The position numbers and the translations under genes are program-made. Below the pieces are notes generated by a model. It was not told the DNA's origin. It saw only the letters and a program-made list of their open reading frames with translations, and did no database searches. DNA of 64,000 nucleotides from Basilea psittacipulmonis DSM 24701. Lineage in GTDB: Bacteria; Pseudomonadota; Gammaproteobacteria; Burkholderiales; Burkholderiaceae_B. Location of the stretch: positions 496,001 through 560,000 of the forward strand of contig NZ_CP009238.1 of the NCBI RefSeq assembly GCF_000743945.1. The letters run 5' to 3'. Of the stretch, positions 54,618-62,842 are shown in pieces (position 1 is the stretch's first letter; each line of letters starts with the position of its first letter).

Positions 54618-56076
54618 GCTTACCTTCTACCATATCAAAACTAAACAAACGACAATCTAACGCACCGTTATGAATGGGGATACGACGTTTAGGACGTAAT
54701 CTTAATTTGCTGGGTAAATCTAAGTCGCTACTGATAATATGGATGTGCCAATCTGTATATTGTTTTTTCAATAAACTAGACCAAGACCGCCAAAGCTGAC
54801 TATCATCGACTTCTAAACGTTGTCCATAAGGAGGGTTGGTGACGATCCATCCCTTTTCAGATGTTGGCAATGGGCTGTTTAGTGCGTCTTGCACCGAAAA
54901 TTGGATGGTGTGTGGAGATAGTCTGGCACGATCCTGATTTTCTAAAGCCGCTTGGATGATATGAGGATTAATATCAGAACCAAATAAAGGTACGTCTAAA
55001 GGTGTGGTGATTTGGGCACTGCCTTCTTCCAAAATATATTCCCATAAACCTTTATCAAAATGTCGATAACGTGAAAATCCAAACATTCTTAATAAACCGG
55101 GAGGGACATTTTGAGCCATATACACAGCTTCTATCAGTAGGGTGGCACTTCCGCAAAATGGGTCAAATAATGGAGATTGTTTATCCCAACCAGAAAGTAC
55201 TAATAAAGCCGCTGCTAGATTTTCTCTCAAAGGTGCTTCACCTTTATCAAGACGCCAACCTCTTTTAAATAACGATTCTCCAGAGGTATCTAGGTATAAA
55301 GTAGCTTGATGTTCTTGGAGAAATAATTGTACCTTTGCATCAGGTCTGACGGTATCAATATTTGGGCGGCTACCTTCTTTGTCACGTAATCGGTCACAAA
55401 TAGCATCTTTGACTTTGAGATTGCAAAACTGCAAACTTTTCATGGGGCTGGAAATCGCTGAAGTATCGATTCGTAATGTATGTTCTGGACCAAACCAATT
55501 TTCCCATGGTGTTTGATAAGCAAACTCGTAAAGCTCGGTTTCATCATAAACAGTCGCTTGGCCGACTTCAAGAAGAATACGTGTGGCCAAACGTGAATGT
55601 AAGTTTGCACGCATCATATCAGCCATATCGCCCGAGAAATAACAACCAGATTTTCCTTTTCTGACCTGCTTAAATCCTAATGTATCGAGTTCATTAGCCA
55701 AAATTTCCTCGATGCCTTTTGGACAAGTGGCAAACAAATTAAAATCATGATTTTTTTTCTGAGCATTAACGGTTTGGGGCTTGTTTGCCTGAGAAGAGAC
55801 GGATTTTTCCTGTGAATGATGTTTGGTTACACGGTGTCTGTCTTTAAAATCACCTTGGTATTGGTGACGACCACGAATACGTTTAAAGTCGCTAGGTTCT
55901 TTTTTGTAAATTATCGGCTTGTCGCTATGTTCGTGGGTAAGCACTGAAGATGAAGAAGATAGCTGTTTGGATTCATTTAGCTTTCTTTGAGCAACAGCAC
56001 GAGCTCTACCTCCTACAGCTTTATTAGGTGTATTGGGTGTACGACGTGATGAGGTAGGTAAGCGAAGTTTGGTCAT
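54610..56076 (-). CDS. rlmL: 23S rRNA guanine-N2 methyltransferase (RlmL-type, THUMP domain)
   Basis: A 488-residue SAM-dependent RNA methyltransferase. About 105 basic, Ser/Arg/Lys-rich residues come first, then a ferredoxin-like/THUMP part starting FNLFATCPKGIEEILANEL. A methyltransferase domain follows with DPFCGSATLLIEAVYM and the catalytic TNPPYGQRLEVD. This corresponds to the N-terminal half of E. coli RlmKL (G2445 of 23S rRNA); no RlmK domain is attached, as in many betaproteobacteria. It overlaps the RDD gene. Confidence 0.9.
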   Translation of the reverse strand: MTKLRLPTSSRRTPNTPNKAVGGRARAVAQRKLNESKQLSSSSSVLTHEHSDKPIIYKKEPSDFKRIRGRHQYQGDFKDRHRVTKHHSQEKSVSSQANKPQTVNAQKKNHDFNLFATCPKGIEEILANELDTLGFKQVRKGKSGCYFSGDMADMMRANLHSRLATRILLEVGQATVYDETELYEFAYQTPWENWFGPEHTLRIDTSAISSPMKSLQFCNLKVKDAICDRLRDKEGSRPNIDTVRPDAKVQLFLQEHQATLYLDTSGESLFKRGWRLDKGEAPLRENLAAALLVLSGWDKQSPLFDPFCGSATLLIEAVYMAQNVPPGLLRMFGFSRYRHFDKGLWEYILEEGSAQITTPLDVPLFGSDINPHIIQAALENQDRARLSPHTIQFSVQDALNSPLPTSEKGWIVTNPPYGQRLEVDDSQLWRSWSSLLKKQYTDWHIHIISSDLDLPSKLRLRPKRRIPIHNGALDCRLFSFDMVEGKHE

Positions 56077-56082
56077 AATGGA

Positions 56083-56514
56083 TTAAATAGGTTTAAAGAC
56101 GACTAATATGACGATAATGATTAGTAAAATAACGGGTATTTCGTTAAATACGCGGTAATAAATATGTGATTTTTGGTTTTCACGACGTTTGAACCGATGA
56201 AGAATCACGGCACAATAGATATGGTAAGCAAATAAAATCAACACAAAGAATAATTTAATGTGTAACCACAACATCCCTTGGCCGATATGGTATTGGACCA
56301 TCATCCAGATACCACAGACAATAGCGATCGTTGCCAGTTTATTACCAAATCGTAATAATCGATGTGCCATGCCCACTAATGTATCATAGGTTTCTTGAGA
56401 AGCGGTATGCTGAATTTGGGCAAGATTAACATAAATTCTAGGAAGATAAAAAAGCATGGCAAACCATGAGGTCACAAAAATAATATGAATGGTTTTAAGG
56501 GTGAGAAAAAACAT
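56083..56514 (-). CDS. hemJ: Protoporphyrinogen IX oxidase HemJ-like protein
   Basis: A 143-residue integral membrane protein with four helices: LKTIHIIFVTSWFAMLFYLPRIYV at the start with the conserved His near residue 10, and MLWLHIKLFFVLILFAYH in the third helix. These match the HemJ (CopD-like, formerly YutG/UPF0093) family, which oxidises protoporphyrinogen IX in haem synthesis. Haem demand by the nearby cbb3 oxidase fits but proves nothing. It lies 6 nt upstream of rlmL. Confidence 0.85.
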   Translation of the reverse strand: MFFLTLKTIHIIFVTSWFAMLFYLPRIYVNLAQIQHTASQETYDTLVGMAHRLLRFGNKLATIAIVCGIWMMVQYHIGQGMLWLHIKLFFVLILFAYHIYCAVILHRFKRRENQKSHIYYRVFNEIPVILLIIIVILVVFKPI

Positions 56515-56526
56515 AATATTGTCCTA

Positions 56527-57555
56527 TTATTGACTTAGTTTAATAATTAATTTATTTAGTTCCATCCAAGGGTTATTCAAACGATTTTTAACGTGAGTGC
56601 CTTTGATGATGAGTTCAATATCCATGACATGATTTAGACTGATCATCGTGGCACGAAAAGACAACCGTTGCATCATGTGTGACAAAGCGGTTTGTGAAGC
56701 ACCGAATAAACGAAGTCGTTTAAAGGTATCGTTTAAATTCTCACGATTTTGTTGGGCGATGTGTAGGGCATGTAAATCGCGAATCATTTTACCTAGTAAG
56801 CCTAAAATGCTCATGGGTTCTTCGCCCTCAGACGCTAATCCTAATAGAATTTTGCTGGCTCTTTTGGGATTTCTTTGATGGATGGCATCAATGAGATCAA
56901 ATACATTGTATCGAGCCACGTCTAATACCGCGTTTTGGATTTGTTCTATCGTTAGTGGACCAGCAGGATAGAGGTAAGAAAGTTTTAGAATCTCTTGGGC
57001 TGCCGCAAAAGAGTTGCCCTCTAGGTGATCACTTAACCATTCCAAGGCCTCATGTGACGTGCTTAAACCGTATTCACTGAGTTTTTGCTCCAACCATGAG
57101 GGGAATGTGTTTCTGGTTAAGACGGGAATTTTGAGACAAACTGCGTAGGTTTGACATTTTTTTACCCATTCTGTTTTACTCGTCGCGTAGTCTAATTTGG
57201 GAAAAACCAAAATAATGCAAATATCACGCAGTTGCTCATGTTCAATCGATTTGCAAATTCTATCAATCCCGCTAATTCCCGATTTACCTGGTTTTCCGCC
57301 GGGAACATGAATCTCAATAACTTTCTTCTCACCAAACAAAGAAATATTATCAATATGCTCCCAAATATCTTGCCATGAACTATTGCCTGAAAATGTAAAG
57401 CTATGTCTCTCCGTAAACCCTAATTGTTTCGCCTTTTGTTTGATAATGTCTTGGGCTTCTGTGCGTAGATAAAGGTCATCACTTTCAATCATGTAAAGAG
57501 GTGCGATTGATGGATGTTTATCTTGCTTGAGTTGTGATAACGTGAGACTGTTCAT
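56527..57555 (-). CDS. holA: DNA polymerase III delta subunit
   Basis: HolA is the delta subunit of the clamp loader and opens the beta clamp. The 342-residue protein has the divergent AAA+ layout: MNSLTLSQLKQD, PLYMIESDDLYLRTEA, LFGEKKVIEIHVPGGKP and GNSFAAAQEILKLSYL. The start overlaps the lptE stop (ATGA). The leuS-lptE-holA order is conserved across many proteobacteria and strengthens the call. Confidence 0.92.
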   Translation of the reverse strand: MNSLTLSQLKQDKHPSIAPLYMIESDDLYLRTEAQDIIKQKAKQLGFTERHSFTFSGNSSWQDIWEHIDNISLFGEKKVIEIHVPGGKPGKSGISGIDRICKSIEHEQLRDICIILVFPKLDYATSKTEWVKKCQTYAVCLKIPVLTRNTFPSWLEQKLSEYGLSTSHEALEWLSDHLEGNSFAAAQEILKLSYLYPAGPLTIEQIQNAVLDVARYNVFDLIDAIHQRNPKRASKILLGLASEGEEPMSILGLLGKMIRDLHALHIAQQNRENLNDTFKRLRLFGASQTALSHMMQRLSFRATMISLNHVMDIELIIKGTHVKNRLNNPWMELNKLIIKLSQ

Positions 57556-58076
57556 TTTGGTTTAGAAAGCGATAAAAATTTTGAACTGACTTCTTCTGAA
57601 ATCACGCGTTTGGTAATTTCAGTGATAATGGGGGTTTCCATATCATCATAAGTTTGGGATAGTTCAGTGTTTTTTACACTCTCTTGATTTTCATTGTATG
57701 AGAAATACTGTTCCTTGATAATTCTGGTGGGCGGAATCAAAGCAACATCATAAGGTCCAATCAAGGTGTAGCGATAATCTAGGTTGAGTAAGTATTCTTC
57801 AGCATAACCGTTGGCATTAATCGCTGTTTCTAGTTTGCTACGCGTGTTGCTTAACTGGATTAGTTGAACCTGTGCGTCGTCTTTATTATTGACAAATCGT
57901 AAGTTCGGGGCATTGGCCTTTAATTCACTGATAAGTTTGGCTCCAAAATCGCTGTTATGATCGATGTTGGTGTAAATGGTTGTAAAAGGTGTGTTGACGG
58001 GCTGTTGAAGTTTAAATCCACAACCCGCGAGAATAAGAGAAATACAAGTGAATGCGATAAATTTTAAAAACTTCAT
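57552..58076 (-). CDS. lptE: LPS-assembly lipoprotein LptE
   Basis: LptE plugs the LptD barrel at the outer membrane. The protein of about 174 residues begins MKFLKFIAFTCISLILAGC, a lipoprotein signal with lipobox LAGC, followed by the family opening GFKLQQPVNTPFTTIYTN. I choose the ATG at 58076, which gives a normal signal peptide and has GGAAATAAG before it; two in-frame ATGs six and five codons earlier are possible but would lengthen the signal. It overlaps holA. Confidence 0.92.
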   Translation of the reverse strand: MKFLKFIAFTCISLILAGCGFKLQQPVNTPFTTIYTNIDHNSDFGAKLISELKANAPNLRFVNNKDDAQVQLIQLSNTRSKLETAINANGYAEEYLLNLDYRYTLIGPYDVALIPPTRIIKEQYFSYNENQESVKNTELSQTYDDMETPIITEITKRVISEEVSSKFLSLSKPK

Positions 58077-58146
58077 CTTATTTCCATCCATCATTAGGAA
58101 GAAATCCCAAGCAAAATACCTTACTTAGGATTTCATTATAGTGAAT

Positions 58147-60801
58147 TTAGCCCACAATATTCACTAATTTACCAGGTACGACGATGACTCGTTTGACTGG
58201 ACGACCTTCCAGATGTCGCTCAACTTGAGGATGCTGTAAGGCTGTTTGTTCAATCAATTCTTTGTTAGCATCGTTAGCAACGGTAATGGAACCTCTTAAC
58301 TTACCATTGATTTGTAGCATAAGTTCAATTTCATCAACGATCAGTGCTGTTTCATCGACTTGAGGCCATGGTGCATCCAATAAATCACCGTATAACTTGT
58401 CGTAAGCCAGTTCTTGCCAGAGTTTCCAAGTAATATGTGGCACAACAGGATAAAGAACACGCAATAAAATCCCCATCACTTCTTTGAGCGCGGCCAAAGC
58501 AGTAGGATTATCATCAAAATGCGTTTGATCAATGGCGTTTAACAGCTTCATGCCTGCTGATACAATCGTATTGTATTGAAGTCGTTCATAGTCGTAATTA
58601 GCTTGTTTTAATACGCTATGGGCGGTTAAACGAAGTTCTTTGATTGTTTTTGAAGCCTGACTAAAGTCTTGGGTGTCTTGAGCCGCAAGAATGAGATTTT
58701 TCTTACTCATGCAAAGGCTCCATAAACGACGCAAGAAACGAGCAGATCCTTCTACACCAGAAGTTGACCATTCTAAGGTTTGCTCAGGTGGGCTAGTGAA
58801 AATAACAAACAATCGGGCCGTATCCGCACCTAATTCATCGATTAAGGCTTGAGGATCAATACCGTTGTTTTTAGATTTGGACATGGTGCCGACACCACCG
58901 TATTCAATCGCTTCGCCTGTTTTAATGTGGGTGGCGCCAATGATATTACCTTTGGCATCTAAACGATTTTCAACTTCGTGAGGCCAGAAATACTCGATGC
59001 CACCTAGTTCGGTTCGTTTGTAGTAAATATGGTTCAGTACCATACCTTGGCATAATAATTTTTTGAATGGCTCGCCAAATTTGATTAAACCCAGATCACG
59101 CATCACTTTTGTCCAAAAACGAGCGTATAACAAGTGCATGACGGCATGCTCGATACCGCCGATGTATTGATCCATGGGCATCCAGTAGTCGTTGCGTTCA
59201 TCGATCATTTTGTCTTTGTTATTCGCAGACGCATAACGCATAAAATACCATGAAGAGTCCACGAAAGTATCCATCGTGTCTGTTTCACGGCGTGCAGGCT
59301 TGCCACATTTTGGACATTGGCATTTTAAGAAATTTTCATCTTTGTTTAATGGGTTGCCTGTTCCATCTGGAATAAGATGTTCTGGTAGTACCACAGGTAG
59401 ATCTTTCTCAGGCACTGGAACGGGGCCACAATCCTCGCAATGAATGATAGGAATAGGTGTACCCCAGTAACGTTGACGACTAATCCCCCAGTCGCGTAAA
59501 CGGAAGGTTGTTTGTTTTTCACCTAAGCCTAAATTCGCTAATTTTTCAGCGATTTTATCAATGGCAGTTGAAAAATCTAACCCCGTGAATTCGCCTGAAT
59601 GGATGAGCTTACCGTCTTTTGAGGCATACCATTCTTGCCAAGCATCAGTAGAGAAAGTTTCTGATTCGACTTGAACGACTTGTTTGATGGGTAAATCGTA
59701 TTTTTTAGCAAAACCAAAATCTCGTTCATCATGAGCAGGAACCGCCATTACCGCCCCATCTCCATAACTCATCAATACATAATTTCCAACCCAAACAGGG
59801 ATAGACTCTTGAGTTAATGGATGTGTGACGGTTAAACCAGTGGGCATGCCTACTTTTTCTTTTGTGGCCAATTCAGCTTCAGTGGTACCGCCTAACTTGC
59901 ATTCATCGATAAATGCTTGTAGTTCAGGGTTGTTTTGGGCTGCAAAAGTAGCTAAAGGGTGTTCAGGTGCGACGGTACAAAATGTCACGCCCATAATCGT
60001 GTCTGCACGGGTGGTGAATACGTATAATTTGCCGTCTTGGATGAGTTGTCCGTTACTATCTTTGATCTGATGAGTAAAGGCAAAACGAACCCCTTGGCTT
60101 TTACCAATCCAGTTTTCTTGCATCAGACGCAAACGATCGGGCCAGCCAGGTAAATGATGTTTTACCTGATCGAGTAATTCTTCTGCATAATCAGTGATAC
60201 GCAAGTAATAGCCAGGAATTTCGCGTTTTTCGATTAAGGCACCTGAACGCCATCCGCGTCCATCGATGACCTGTTCATTCGCAAGAACGGTTTTATCAAC
60301 AGGATCCCAATTGACGACTTGAGTTTTACGATAGGCAATGCCTTTTTCTAGCATTTTTAAGAAAAGCCACTGGTTCCATTTGTAATACTCAGGATCGCAA
60401 GCACACATTTCGCGAGACCAATCGATAGCTAATCCCATTGCTTTGAGCTGAGACTTCATGTATGCGATGTTTTCATAGGTCCATTTTGCAGGTGGAATAC
60501 CTGATTTAATCGCAGCATTTTCTGCAGGCATTCCAAAGGCATCCCAGCCCATCGGCATTAGCACGTTGTAACCTTTCATACGCATGTGACGCGTCATCAT
60601 GTCATTAATTGTGTAATTTCTGACGTGTCCCATATGTAATTTGCCACTTGGGTAGGGCAACATAGAACAGGCGTAAAATTTTGGTTTTTCTGTTCCGTCA
60701 GCGTTTTTATCGTGTTCTTTAACGAGATAAGCCTGCGTTTTTTCCCAATGTTCTTGTGCTTGTTTTTCAATAATATTAGGATGATATTGCTGTTCTTGCA
60801 T
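58147..60801 (-). CDS. leuS: Leucyl-tRNA synthetase
   Basis: LeuS charges leucine tRNAs. The protein of about 884 residues shows the class I HIGH motif in [16 protein letters not shown], the editing domain around residues 230-420 (with TTRADTIMG), zinc-like cysteine pairs CEDCG and CQCPKCG, and the KMSKS loop as [12 protein letters not shown], with Thr for the first Lys. I choose the ATG at 60801 ([19 protein letters not shown]), the normal family start, over an ATG 12 codons upstream. It is the first gene of the minus-strand set leuS-lptE-holA. Confidence 0.96.
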   Translation of the reverse strand: MQEQQYHPNIIEKQAQEHWEKTQAYLVKEHDKNADGTEKPKFYACSMLPYPSGKLHMGHVRNYTINDMMTRHMRMKGYNVLMPMGWDAFGMPAENAAIKSGIPPAKWTYENIAYMKSQLKAMGLAIDWSREMCACDPEYYKWNQWLFLKMLEKGIAYRKTQVVNWDPVDKTVLANEQVIDGRGWRSGALIEKREIPGYYLRITDYAEELLDQVKHHLPGWPDRLRLMQENWIGKSQGVRFAFTHQIKDSNGQLIQDGKLYVFTTRADTIMGVTFCTVAPEHPLATFAAQNNPELQAFIDECKLGGTTEAELATKEKVGMPTGLTVTHPLTQESIPVWVGNYVLMSYGDGAVMAVPAHDERDFGFAKKYDLPIKQVVQVESETFSTDAWQEWYASKDGKLIHSGEFTGLDFSTAIDKIAEKLANLGLGEKQTTFRLRDWGISRQRYWGTPIPIIHCEDCGPVPVPEKDLPVVLPEHLIPDGTGNPLNKDENFLKCQCPKCGKPARRETDTMDTFVDSSWYFMRYASANNKDKMIDERNDYWMPMDQYIGGIEHAVMHLLYARFWTKVMRDLGLIKFGEPFKKLLCQGMVLNHIYYKRTELGGIEYFWPHEVENRLDAKGNIIGATHIKTGEAIEYGGVGTMSKSKNNGIDPQALIDELGADTARLFVIFTSPPEQTLEWSTSGVEGSARFLRRLWSLCMSKKNLILAAQDTQDFSQASKTIKELRLTAHSVLKQANYDYERLQYNTIVSAGMKLLNAIDQTHFDDNPTALAALKEVMGILLRVLYPVVPHITWKLWQELAYDKLYGDLLDAPWPQVDETALIVDEIELMLQINGKLRGSITVANDANKELIEQTALQHPQVERHLEGRPVKRVIVVPGKLVNIVG

Positions 60802-60837
60802 TTTGATAAAAAAGAAAAAGTTAAGATAACTTATCAT

Positions 60838-61291
60838 TATAGCCTATAAATGGATGGCTTCGCAGGGCCATGATGGGCAGGTGAGGTGAATCATGTTTTT
60901 AAAATCAAAGACAGGTGAGTAGGGGGTAGGCTAGAGTTTGGTAGGGTTTAACAGAAGGTGTGCTTTTCCTTTGTGAAGATTGAAGTAGGGGGGGACGCTA
61001 GAGTTTGCTCGGGTTTTAACTCGTAAAAATGCGGTCATTTGTTTTTTGTCAAGAAAATAAAGGGTAAAGTTAGGTAAAATTTAAAGGATATTCTGTGATA
61101 AATGATGCTCGGGCACCGTGGCAGGTGGGCGATACCGAGGTCATTATGTTAGGATAAATGCTTTGAAAATTTAGATATTCAGATTATCTATTTTGTAATC
61201 TAGTAAAGATTGATGATGAGAATTGAATAAACCGTTATACAATCTTTTTCAGTTAAAAAATGATAGTGCTGAACCATGATAAGAGGTGATG
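60838..61291. other. Divergent intergenic region with a two-copy 68-bp repeat
   Basis: There is no gene in this stretch. AGTAGGGGG-like sequence followed by GCTAGAGTTTG and GGGTTTAAC occurs twice, with GCTAGAGTTTG at 60929 and 60997 (68 bp apart). This part is G-rich on the plus strand like the other arrays. Further right an inverted repeat AGATTA-N9-TAATCT lies at 61181-61201, and AAGAGG (61281-61286) serves as the ribosome binding site for the next gene. No FNR-type box is visible here, unlike before ccoN. Confidence 0.6.
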
Positions 61292-62269
61292 ATGTCCCAA
61301 AAACCGGTATCCATTTTCACTGCTCCCAGTAATTTGCCAGATGAGGAAAAAAGAGCAAGAAAACACATGTTGGCTAGGTTAGCGATTGCTTGGCTGGCGA
61401 TGATGCAAACGATGATGTTTGCTTTTCCGGGGTATATTCGAACGCCTGATCATATTAATGAAACAGGTCATATGTTGGATAATGCCATTATTATCATGAA
61501 CTGGCTGAGTTTTGTACTGACCATTCCCGTGATTATGTATTGTGCTTGGCCGATTTGGCGTGGGGTGATGGCCAGTAGTTGCAATCGTTCCTCATTGAGC
61601 ATTAATATGAACTGGCCGATTGCCTTGGGTATTGTGGTGTCATTTATCCCCAGTGCGATTAATACTTGGCGTGAATCGGGAGAGGTTTACTTTGAGTCGG
61701 TTTGTATGTTTGTCGCATTTCTATTGACAGCTCGATATTTGGAGTTTTGTGCAGAACAGTCAGCTCGTTTTTTGCCAAATGGCATGCCTAAAATTTTTCT
61801 AGAACGTAAAGACATTATTGCAAGACGATCTGATAATATCGCTTTTTTCTTTGTGTTGGTCCAAATTATCTTAGCAGTAGGGTCGGCAGTGGTTTGGTTA
61901 AATATCGATGAATACCACGCTTTGCCTGTGATGGTTGCTTTATTTGTGATGAGTTGCCCTTGTGCTTTGTCTATTTCGGTGCCAACTGCCTTTGCAGCGG
62001 CCCGTGCCGTCATTCTAAATGATTTTAATATGAGCCAAGAGCGTCAAAAAGAAGTTATTGAGGGGGCTGAACGCTGTGCCAATCAGAATCTTTATGGTTC
62101 GTTAATCTGGCATATTGCCATGACTCCTTTGGCGATGATTGGTATCGTACAACCTTGGGTCGCAGCCGTGGTGATGTTGGTATCTTCGCTTTTGGTTACC
62201 TTTAATGCGTGGCTGTTCTATAGACGTTACAACCGTTTTGTTAAAACAGAGATGGTGACCATTAATTAA
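61292..62269 (+). CDS. Membrane-only P1B-type copper ATPase (CcoI-like), catalytic domains absent
   Basis: The 325-residue protein matches the membrane part of copper P-type ATPases and nothing else of them. It has helices A and B (LARLAIAWLAMMQTMMFAFPGY), the next pair ending in VYFESVCMFVAFLLTARYLEF, helices carrying the ion site SCPCALSISVPTAFAA (CPC at 222-224), and the last two helices with PWVAAVVMLVSSLLVTFNAW. Missing are the N-terminal metal-binding domain, the actuator domain (a short loop at about 155-180 instead), and the whole phosphorylation and nucleotide domain with DKTGT, replaced by about 30 residues (239-268). It therefore cannot be an ATPase. The frame is clean, with AAGAGG five bases before the chosen ATG. 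It lies 22 bp before ccoS, the usual place of ccoI. Confidence 0.85.
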   Translation: MSQKPVSIFTAPSNLPDEEKRARKHMLARLAIAWLAMMQTMMFAFPGYIRTPDHINETGHMLDNAIIIMNWLSFVLTIPVIMYCAWPIWRGVMASSCNRSSLSINMNWPIALGIVVSFIPSAINTWRESGEVYFESVCMFVAFLLTARYLEFCAEQSARFLPNGMPKIFLERKDIIARRSDNIAFFFVLVQIILAVGSAVVWLNIDEYHALPVMVALFVMSCPCALSISVPTAFAAARAVILNDFNMSQERQKEVIEGAERCANQNLYGSLIWHIAMTPLAMIGIVQPWVAAVVMLVSSLLVTFNAWLFYRRYNRFVKTEMVTIN

Positions 62270-62291
62270 GTATGATCAATGAGTTGTTAAA

Positions 62292-62459
62292 ATGGATCTT
62301 ACCTTTTTTCTATTGTTATTAGTTTCTTTTTTGTTTATTTGTGCCTGTGGTGGTATTTTGTTTTGGGCTATTTTTTCAGGTCAGTATGATAACTCCGAAA
62401 AAAATGCTAACTCCGTGTTTTTAGATGACGATAGTACCAGCGATATCGCCAAAAAATAA
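62292..62459 (+). CDS. ccoS: cbb3 oxidase maturation protein CcoS
   Basis: A 55-residue protein with one membrane helix (about residues 4-28), followed by the CcoS signature FWAIFSGQYDN and an acidic tail containing VFLDDD. CcoS is needed to place haem and copper in CcoN. It lies between the CcoI-like gene and ccoN, the expected place. The start ATG lacks a strong ribosome binding site and may rely on coupling to the upstream gene. Confidence 0.9.
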   Translation: MDLTFFLLLLVSFLFICACGGILFWAIFSGQYDNSEKNANSVFLDDDSTSDIAKK

Positions 62460-62749
62460 TCCTTAATCAAGACGGTTGAAGTAAAAGATTATGCCAAGAG
62501 AGGGAATTGTTAATGGACTACCCAGTTAGCGGTATCGAGTATTAATTATTTTTGAGTAACCCTCAGTACGCCTTTTGACCGAATCATTATCGTTATCTTG
62601 AGCATTTAAAACCTGTCAAAGCGAGAAAAAAATCGCTCTAAAAAGAGATAATTTGTTACATTTTAAAAAATTTATAATAAAATCAATCTGTTGCGTTCAT
62701 TTTAAATAAGAGTAAAATTGCAACAAAATGTAGCACTTTGGATGTATCT
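62460..62749. other. Leader region upstream of the ccoN promoter
   Basis: About 290 bp without a gene. It contains a small hairpin AGCGA-N8-TCGCT at 62620-62637 without a T-run, and GTTGCGTTCATTTTAAA at 62690, which resembles part of the metE promoter module but lacks its left arm. No clear terminator follows ccoS. Confidence 0.5.
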
Positions 62750-62791
62750 TTGATTTTAATCAAATGTTGAACGATACAAGAAAAATATAAT
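62750..62791 (+). promoter_or_regulatory. FNR/ANR box and promoter of ccoN
   Basis: TTGAT-TTTA-ATCAA at 62750-62763 is a perfect FNR-type palindrome. A perfect TATAAT lies at 62786-62791; a start near 62798 would place the box centre at about -41.5, the class II activation distance. This is the layout of an oxygen-controlled cbb3 operon. Confidence 0.9.
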
Positions 62792-62842
62792 AAAGGGTGA
62801 AAGTTCTAACTTTAATTATGGCTTTTCAAAAGGGATAAAACT

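Noticed and set aside
61687..62013. A 108-codon minus-strand open frame inside the CcoI-like gene
   Set aside because: It is a shadow of the strongly conserved plus-strand membrane protein and has no family features.
62690..62706. A third copy of the MetR module before ccoN
   Set aside because: Only GTTGCGTTCATTTTAAA matches; the left ATGAA arm and the TAGTAT box are missing, so the A/T-rich similarity is probably chance.
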